This document shows, piece after piece, positions 58,608 to 64,000 of a DNA stretch of 64,000 bases. The notes beneath the pieces are model-generated. The model had not been told where the DNA came from and did not search any database. It was given only the letters and a program-made list of their open reading frames with translations. Each line of letters begins with the position of its first letter. The stretch's first letter is position 1. The position numbers and the translations under genes are program-made. Source of the DNA: Rhodopseudomonas sp. P2A-2r (GTDB taxonomy: Bacteria > Pseudomonadota > Alphaproteobacteria > Rhizobiales > Xanthobacteraceae); contig NZ_CP110389.1 of the NCBI RefSeq assembly GCF_026015985.1, positions 992,001-1,056,000 of the forward strand. The letters run 5' to 3'.

Positions 58608-59618
58608 TTATGCCGTGCGCGGACGGCGTCCTTCGATGGGATAGGCGGGATCGTTGTAGCCGGGTGTGGACGGATGGCCGCTGGCCACGAGGCTATCGAT
58701 CAGCGCTTCGTCGTCCTTGGTAAAACGATAGTCCAGCGCCTTCAGGTAGTCGTCCCACTGCGCTACGGTGCGCGGGCCCGCAAGCACCGAGGTGACGAAC
58801 GCGCTGTTGAGCACCCAGGACACCGCAAATTGTCCGGCGGTGATGCCGCGTGCTTCGGCATAGGCGCGAATCTGCCGTGCCAGCCGCAGCGACTCCGGCC
58901 GCCATTCGGTTTGCATCATCCTCGTGTCGTTGCGACCGGCGCGGGTGTCGGCGGCGGGTGGCGCATCGGGCGCGTATTTTCCGGTCAGCACGCCCCTCGC
59001 CAGCGGGCTGTAGGGCACTACGCCCATGCCGTAATGTCCGCAAGCCGGAAAATGCTCCACTTCGGGCATCCGGTTCATGGCGTTGTAATAGGGCTGGCTG
59101 ACGATCGGCCGGTCCATGCCGAGCCGGTCGCAGATGTTGCAGATTTCCGCGACACGCCAGCCGCGATAGTTGGACAGGCCGAAATAGCGCACCTTGCCCT
59201 GGCGGATCAGGTCGCCGATGGCGCGCACGGTCTCGTCCAGCGGCGTCGCGTGATCCTCCTTGTGCAGGTAGTAGATGTCGATCACGTCGGTGCCGAGCCG
59301 CTTCAGGCTCTCCTCGGCCGCCTGCAGCACCCAGCGCCGCGACAGGCCGCCACGATTGGGATCGGTGCCCATGGCATTGGCGAGCTTGGTGGCGAGAATC
59401 CAGTGCTGCCGCTGCGCGGCGATGGCGCGTCCCACCACCTGTTCCGATCCGCCGCTGGAATAGACGTCGGCGGTATCGATGAAATTGACCCCGGCGTCGC
59501 GCGCGCTGTCGATGATGCGGGCGGATGTCGGCTCGTCGGTGGCGCCGCCGAACATCATGGTGCCCAGGCAGATCGGTGAGACCTTCAGGCCGCTGCGGCC
59601 GAGTTGGCGATAGTTCAT
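58608..59618 (-). CDS. aldo/keto reductase
   Basis: A 336-residue NADPH-dependent reductase. Catalytic tetrad residues appear in GVNFIDTADVYSSG (Asp, Tyr), WILATKL (Lys) and IYYLHKEDH (His). GKVRYFGLSNYRGWRV and VVPYSPLARGVLTGKY are family motifs. It reduces aldehydes or ketones; the substrate is not evident. Probably co-transcribed with the thioesterase downstream. Confidence 0.92.
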   Translation of the reverse strand: MNYRQLGRSGLKVSPICLGTMMFGGATDEPTSARIIDSARDAGVNFIDTADVYSSGGSEQVVGRAIAAQRQHWILATKLANAMGTDPNRGGLSRRWVLQAAEESLKRLGTDVIDIYYLHKEDHATPLDETVRAIGDLIRQGKVRYFGLSNYRGWRVAEICNICDRLGMDRPIVSQPYYNAMNRMPEVEHFPACGHYGMGVVPYSPLARGVLTGKYAPDAPPAADTRAGRNDTRMMQTEWRPESLRLARQIRAYAEARGITAGQFAVSWVLNSAFVTSVLAGPRTVAQWDDYLKALDYRFTKDDEALIDSLVASGHPSTPGYNDPAYPIEGRRPRTA

Positions 59619-59750
59619 GGTGTTTCCTTGCAGCTGCGATCGGAGGAGCGGCGCGTCGTTCTTACAAAAGCCGGACCGCGGTGCCTAGGGGCGGGTTTGG
59701 CAGACCGCCTCGGCGTTTCCGCGACCCCTGTGGTGGTGTATGCAGGTCAA

Positions 59751-60377
59751 ATGATCCGTCCCTTCGATGACACCACGCGACGGTTGATCGCCGGACGCTG
59801 TGCAGCGTTTCCACGCCTGGCCGGCGACGCCGCGTCGCCGCTGAAGCGCGCGGCGGTGGCCATCGTGCTGGTTGAATCCGACAATGCGGCGGGCACGTCG
59901 CTGCTGCTGACGCTGCGGGCCTCCGGCCTGCGCGCACACAGCAACCAATGGGCGCTGCCGGGCGGCCGCTGCGATCCCGGCGAGACAGCGGTGCAGGCCG
60001 CGCTGCGGGAGCTCGACGAGGAACTCGGACTGACGCTCACGACGGACGAAGTGCTCGGCAGCTTCGACGACTACCCGACGCGATCCGGCTATCTGACTAC
60101 GCCGGTGCTGATGTGGGCCGCGGCCCGCGCGCCGCTGACGCCCAATCCCGATGAAGTCGCGTCGGTGCATCGCATCGCGCTGTCGGATGTCGAGCGCGCC
60201 GGCGCCTTCGACTTCACCGAGATTCCGGAGAGCCGGCGCCGCGTGATCCGCTACAGCCACCGCGGCCAGTTCATCCATGCGCCGACGGCAGCGCTGATCT
60301 ACCAGTTCAGCGAAGTGCTGGCCGGCCGCGTCACCCGCGTCGCCGAACTGGAACAGCCCGTGTTCGCCTGGCGGTGA
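59751..60377 (+). CDS. NUDIX hydrolase (CoA pyrophosphatase-like)
   Basis: A 208-residue protein. The NUDIX box is complete: GGRCDPGETAVQAALRELDEELGL. LTLRASGLRAHSNQWALPGG upstream resembles the CoA-pyrophosphatase UPF0035 pattern. The ATG at 59751 follows GCAGG; the longer in-frame extension overlaps the divergent aldo/keto reductase promoter. It likely cleaves CoA or a related nucleotide diphosphate. Confidence 0.87.
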   Translation: MIRPFDDTTRRLIAGRCAAFPRLAGDAASPLKRAAVAIVLVESDNAAGTSLLLTLRASGLRAHSNQWALPGGRCDPGETAVQAALRELDEELGLTLTTDEVLGSFDDYPTRSGYLTTPVLMWAAARAPLTPNPDEVASVHRIALSDVERAGAFDFTEIPESRRRVIRYSHRGQFIHAPTAALIYQFSEVLAGRVTRVAELEQPVFAWR

Positions 60378-60393
60378 CAGGCGCGGTTGCGCT

Positions 60394-60412
60394 GTCGCCG
60401 CCTTTCGGCGAC
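60394..60412 (+). terminator. terminator hairpin after NUDIX gene
   Basis: GTCGCCG-CCTTT-CGGCGAC is a perfect 7-bp stem 16 bases past the stop at 60377. There is no T run. Confidence 0.45.
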
Positions 60413-60453
60413 GATCCACGCCAACAACAATGAGAGTCTGGGGAGGAACTGCC

Positions 60454-61434
60454 ATGTCGTCATGGGGCAGATGGCTGTACGCAACCGTCATCGCGTTGAT
60501 CGCGCTGGGCGTCCATCAGGATGTCGGCGCACAGACCTATCCGAGTCGGCCGATCACGCTGATCATCCCATTCGCGCCCGGTGGAAGCACCTCGATCGTC
60601 GGCCGGGTTATCGCCGACAAGATGACCGAGAGCCTCGGCGAGAAGGTGGTGGTCGACAACCGGCCGGGCGCCGGTGGTGCGGTCGGCACGCGTGCGGTCG
60701 CGCGCAGCGCGCCTGATGGCTACACGATCGGCCTCGGCTATACCGGGACGCTGGCCATCGCGCCGACGCTGACCAGCAAGGCGGGATATGATCCGCGCAA
60801 GGATTTCGCGCCGATCGGGTTGATCGGCAATTCACCGAACTCGCTGGTGGTGCATCCGTCGTTTCCGGCCAAGACGCTGGCCGAGCTGATCGCATATGCG
60901 AAAGCAAATCCGGGCACGGTGAATTTCGGTTCGGCCGGCGCCGGCACCGCGAGCCATATCACCGGCGAATATTTCAGCCGTGCCGCCGGTATCGTGCTGG
61001 TGCACGTGCCCTACAAGGGCACCGGGCCGGCGCTGGTCGATCTGCTGGGCGGTCACATCCCGATGGCCTTCGCGCCGATCCCGGCGGCCCATGCCAATAT
61101 CTCGGGTGGCCAGTTGCGGGCTTTGGCTGTGACCAGTGCGACCCGCGCCAGCCTGTTGCCGGACGTGCCGACGATCGCCGAATCCGGCCTGCCGGATTTC
61201 GATGCGGCGCTGTATTACGGACTTATTGCGCCCGCCGGTACGCCGCGGCCGATCATCGAGCGGCTCAACAGGGAGTTGCGGAATGCGTTGACCTCCGATG
61301 ACGTGAAGAAGCGTCTGGCGCAGGACGGCACCGATGCGACCCCCGGCACGCCGGAAGACTATGCGGCATTCATCGACAGGGACGAAACCAAGTGGTCGCA
61401 GATCGTCAAGATAACCGGCGCCAGGGAAGATTAG
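60454..61434 (+). CDS. Bug/TctC-family tripartite tricarboxylate transporter substrate-binding protein
   Basis: A 326-residue periplasmic protein. A signal peptide (LYATVIALIALGVHQDVGAQ) leads to YPSRPITLIIPFAPGGSTSIVGRVI and VVVDNRPGAGGAVGTRAVA, the Bug-family signature; VPYKGTGPALVDLLGGHI is also typical. GGGGAGGA precedes the ATG at 60454. Like the protein at 8872 it is an orphan without TctA/TctB nearby. It differs from that paralogue in having a Sec-type rather than Tat-type signal. Confidence 0.9.
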   Translation: MSSWGRWLYATVIALIALGVHQDVGAQTYPSRPITLIIPFAPGGSTSIVGRVIADKMTESLGEKVVVDNRPGAGGAVGTRAVARSAPDGYTIGLGYTGTLAIAPTLTSKAGYDPRKDFAPIGLIGNSPNSLVVHPSFPAKTLAELIAYAKANPGTVNFGSAGAGTASHITGEYFSRAAGIVLVHVPYKGTGPALVDLLGGHIPMAFAPIPAAHANISGGQLRALAVTSATRASLLPDVPTIAESGLPDFDAALYYGLIAPAGTPRPIIERLNRELRNALTSDDVKKRLAQDGTDATPGTPEDYAAFIDRDETKWSQIVKITGARED

Positions 61435-61689
61435 GAACCCGTCCTTTCGATCAGGCGGCGCGTGAGGTCGCAAAGGGCCAACCGGAGATCCGGCGTTCAG
61501 ATGCCTTTTTCCTCGGCCGGCTCCGGCTGCGACGATCACGTCCGACCTTGGAAAGACATTGTTCACCATGATCCTCCAAGGTCCTGGGGCGACACGCAGT
61601 CCGGTCAGGCCGGTTCCAGCCCGAGCCGGGCCGAGTTGCACCGATGTTCAGCGCGCGCGATGACGCCGCCCACCAACGCCGAAGGTCTC

Positions 61690-62868
61690 ATGCCGCTTTA
61701 TCCGTCCTGTACGCGTCTCGCCATTCCCTTGCTGCTACTGAGCCTGTCGCCGCTACAGGCCGAACCGCTGGCCCCGGCCATCGCCAATGCCATGGCGCAG
61801 GCCGCATCGCCGCAGGCGATTGCCGAGTATCAGCGCCGGCTGGCCGAATATCAGCAGGCTCGCGCCGCCTTCGACGAAGAGGCGGTGCCTTACTGGAAAG
61901 CGATCGCGGACAAGCGCCGCATCCGCAACGCCAAGCGCCGCGACCGGCAGCCGATCGGGCTGGATGACTACGTGCTGGAACAGGCGCCGCTCTATGACGG
62001 GCCGAAGCGCCCGGTCAATCCGGAGCCGGAGGAAGGCACGCCGCGGACCCGCAAGGAACTGCCTGTCGTCGCCGATTTCATCCAGGCGGCGCAACAGCAT
62101 TTTCAGTTCACGCCGCAGCGTCCTGCCAACGAAATGGAATTCAAGCGCGCTTATGCGCGCGCGGTGACGGCATCCGGCCTGACCCGCGAGCAGGCGGTGC
62201 GGGTCTATTCGTTCGAGACCGGCGGCAATGGCGGCTATGACATGCAGTCGGGCCTCAGCGCCAAGCCTGGCTCGCGCGCCATCTCCACCGCGATCGGCTA
62301 CAACCAGTTGCTGACCACCAACAGCGTCGAACTGGTTGCCGAGCAGGGCCATGAGATCCTGAAGGTGCTGACCGAGAAGGCTGCGCGCTTGTCGGGTCCG
62401 GCGCGCAAGGCGATGGATCACAAGATCGCAGTGTTCAAGCGCATGTACGCCTTCACGCGCACCGTGCCGGACACCTGGAGCGACCACGAAAAGCTCGCCA
62501 ACACGCCGCAGGGCTGGGCTGTGCACGCCATGGTGCTGGACATCGACGTCGGTCCGCAACTGCAACTGCACAAGCTGATGACGTCGGTGATCTTCGCGCA
62601 GGCAAAAGGCTACACGCGGCCGCTCAGCGCCGCCGAACTGGAGATGATGAATCTCACCGGCGATGGCACCGGGCTCGACATGGTGACCATGCCGCAAGCG
62701 CTCCGCGATCAGGTGCCGACTGCCAACTTCTTCCAGCGCGGCGGCTATGAGCGCAATCCGGTCGCGATCCGCCACAACACCGTGGCCAAGCTGCTGGCGA
62801 TCACCAACAACCGGATGGACAGCAACAGCAATCTTCCTGGCGCCAAGAATCTGGCAGCGGCATTCTGA
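61690..62868 (+). CDS. hypothetical exported protein with lysozyme-like sequence pattern
   Basis: A 392-residue protein. The signal peptide is LAIPLLLLSLSPLQAEP. A coiled, charged region follows (AIAEYQRRLAEYQQARAAFDEEA), then a conserved-looking block YSFETGGNGGYDMQSGLS, AISTAIGYNQLLTTNSVEL, and VAEQGHEILKVL. Glu before GG with a later GY-Q-L is reminiscent of transglycosylase/lysozyme folds, but I cannot confirm it. The start at 61690 puts the signal peptide first; in-frame upstream ATGs (61660) are possible. It may act on the cell wall. Confidence 0.7.
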   Translation: MPLYPSCTRLAIPLLLLSLSPLQAEPLAPAIANAMAQAASPQAIAEYQRRLAEYQQARAAFDEEAVPYWKAIADKRRIRNAKRRDRQPIGLDDYVLEQAPLYDGPKRPVNPEPEEGTPRTRKELPVVADFIQAAQQHFQFTPQRPANEMEFKRAYARAVTASGLTREQAVRVYSFETGGNGGYDMQSGLSAKPGSRAISTAIGYNQLLTTNSVELVAEQGHEILKVLTEKAARLSGPARKAMDHKIAVFKRMYAFTRTVPDTWSDHEKLANTPQGWAVHAMVLDIDVGPQLQLHKLMTSVIFAQAKGYTRPLSAAELEMMNLTGDGTGLDMVTMPQALRDQVPTANFFQRGGYERNPVAIRHNTVAKLLAITNNRMDSNSNLPGAKNLAAAF

Positions 62869-62879
62869 CGTCAAGCCCG

Positions 62880-63011
62880 TGTGTCCCGCACGCGGTGCGG
62901 CATTCTTATGCCGCTCCGCAGATGCGGGACCCACAGCGCCAACAACTCCTCAAAAGTGGTCCCCGGATCTGCGAAGCGATACTTCGTATCGCATCGCGTC
63001 CGGGGCACGAG
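62880..63011. repeat. palindromic repeat, family with GTGTCCCGGACGCG arms (copy 5)
   Basis: Left arm GTGTCCCGCACGCGGTGCGGC and right arm GCATCGCGTCCGGGGCAC frame inner hairpins (CGCATTCTTATGCCG-like; GCGATACTTCGTATCGC). It lies between the convergent ends of the exported protein gene and the DUF4167 gene. Confidence 0.72.
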
Positions 63012-63038
63012 AGGATGTCGTGTAGCCTGGCTTAGTAC

Positions 63039-63842
63039 TTACGTATTCCCGAAATCGTCACCCGGCGTCACCGGCGCGGGGGCGGCGCCTTCCGGGCGCG
63101 GGCCGTGCGGACGGCGGCGACGGCGCGGCGGAAAGCGCTCGCCGGCGGCGGCATCGAACGGCACCGGACCGTTCACCACCGGCTGCGGGCCGGTGATGAA
63201 GGACGGCAGACGGTCGACGCTGTCGCTGACCGGAATGACCGGCTGTGGCTGCGGTTGAAACTGCGGCTGCGGCTGATGCTGCGGACGCTGATCGCGATGA
63301 TTGTTCTCGCGCGGTTCCCGAGGCTCGCGTGGCTGATACTGCTGATTGTCGCGCGGCTGGTAGGGCTGGCCGTCTCGCTGCTGGTTCTGCTCGCGCGGCG
63401 GCGGCGGATCGCGCGGGACGAACGGCTGCGGCTGCACCGGCACGAAGCCGGGCTCGGCGCCGAAGTTCGAGAACGTCTCGCCGTCGTCGTCGCCGTCCTC
63501 CGAGGCCATCTCGTTTTCAGTGCGCGGCTGCGGCTGGTTCTGACGAAACTGTTCCTGGGCAGCGGCAATCAGGCGGAAGTAGTGCTCGGCGTGCTGGTAG
63601 TAGTTCTCGGCTGCGACCGGATCGCCGGATGAGCGCGCGTCGCGCGCAAGCTGAACGTATTTCTCGGCGACATGAGAGGCAGTACCGCGAATCTTGATAT
63701 CCGGCCCGTTGGACTCGAACACCCGGGTCATGGGATTCTGTCCGCGGCGGTTCTGGTTGTTGTTATTGTTGCCGCCGCCGTTGCTGTTGCGGTTGTTGTT
63801 ATTACGCATCCGCTTGTTGTTGTTATTCTGACCGTTTCTCAT
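63039..63842 (-). CDS. DUF4167 domain-containing protein
   Basis: A 267-residue protein. An extreme Asn/Arg/Gly-rich N-terminus (about residues 1-36, e.g. NNNNRNSNGGGNNNNNQNRR) is followed by the DUF4167 core TRVFESNGPDIKIRGTASHVAEKYVQLARDA and GDPVAAENYYQHAEHYFRLIAAA. The remainder is low complexity, rich in Gln, Pro and Arg (QPQPQFQPQPQPV, PPRRRRRPHGPRP). The family is characteristic of alphaproteobacteria, often beside prmC/prfA; function is unknown, RNA binding is possible. The 158 bases beyond its start to the window end show no gene. Confidence 0.92.
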   Translation of the reverse strand: MRNGQNNNNKRMRNNNNRNSNGGGNNNNNQNRRGQNPMTRVFESNGPDIKIRGTASHVAEKYVQLARDARSSGDPVAAENYYQHAEHYFRLIAAAQEQFRQNQPQPRTENEMASEDGDDDGETFSNFGAEPGFVPVQPQPFVPRDPPPPREQNQQRDGQPYQPRDNQQYQPREPREPRENNHRDQRPQHQPQPQFQPQPQPVIPVSDSVDRLPSFITGPQPVVNGPVPFDAAAGERFPPRRRRRPHGPRPEGAAPAPVTPGDDFGNT

Positions 63843-64000
63843 GTCTCGCCTTTTTACCGATCCAGGATTGTCGTCAAAGAAAGTGTTGTCGCAGGGTGAT
63901 TTTGTGCCACGGGCGCGACACCCGATTCGGGCTCCATCATGCGTGCCCGAGTTGCCATGCAGATCATTGCTGCATCGATCTTGCCGTATGTCGCGTTCGA

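Overview
The window looks like chromosome of a high-GC alphaproteobacterium of the Bradyrhizobium / Rhodopseudomonas group (Nitrobacteraceae). The grounds are the conserved run murA, DUF2948, hisD, UPF0262, low-molecular-weight phosphatase, maf, yacG, tRNA-Phe, a DUF4167 protein, many periplasmic binding proteins for ABC and Bug-type uptake, and several families of long palindromic repeats between genes. The family assignment is inference; no rRNA is present.

Layout. 1-1050: a small secreted protein and tRNA-Arg(CCT). 1111-5187: a sigma-54 module made of an inverted-repeat activator site, a consensus -24/-12 promoter, a luciferase-like flavin monooxygenase, a flavin reductase and an AcoR-type activator. 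5389-12144: a chemoreceptor, a Rossmann-fold protein, an orphan Bug binding protein, a GreA-like factor and a HerA-like ATPase. 12498-20498: a compact operon led by an IclR regulator with an operator-like palindrome, then a polyamine-type ABC importer, an AroM protein, a DUF917 protein and a hydantoinase/oxoprolinase. 20506-28538 (minus strand): an M20 amidohydrolase, a complete oligopeptide ABC importer and a racemase-family protein. 28719-39420: the histidine utilisation locus hutF-hutC / hutI-hutH-hutU around a HutC-like palindrome, with a taurine/nitrate-type ABC importer and an N-carbamoyl-amino-acid hydrolase family protein downstream of hutC. No hutG is visible. 39596-47992: sorbosone-dehydrogenase-like protein, flavin reductase, VanZ-like protein and the conserved murA to tRNA-Phe block. 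48289-53905: an accessory-looking cluster after tRNA-Phe (cytochrome c'-like protein, three alpha/beta hydrolases, SnoaL-like and DUF302 proteins) facing an AraC regulator. 53982-57098: DUF779 protein, aldehyde dehydrogenase and a GAF-HTH regulator that lacks the AAA+ domain. 57251-63842: a GntR/UTRA remnant, response regulator, thioesterase, aldo/keto reductase, NUDIX hydrolase, a second Bug protein, an unknown secreted protein and the DUF4167 protein.

Nine single-base indels break or join otherwise normal genes between 14.3 and 55.0 kb, including hisD. Six are losses in or next to short homopolymers. This pattern fits residual sequencing error better than true decay, so these genes are listed as frameshifted with their likely intact product.

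The best candidates for new biology are the sigma-54 monooxygenase module (1111-5187), the IclR/ABC/AroM/DUF917/hydantoinase operon (12498-20498), and the possibility that the carbamoyl-amino-acid hydrolase and hydantoinase genes near the hut locus serve the missing last step, or a hydantoin-propionate side route, of histidine breakdown.
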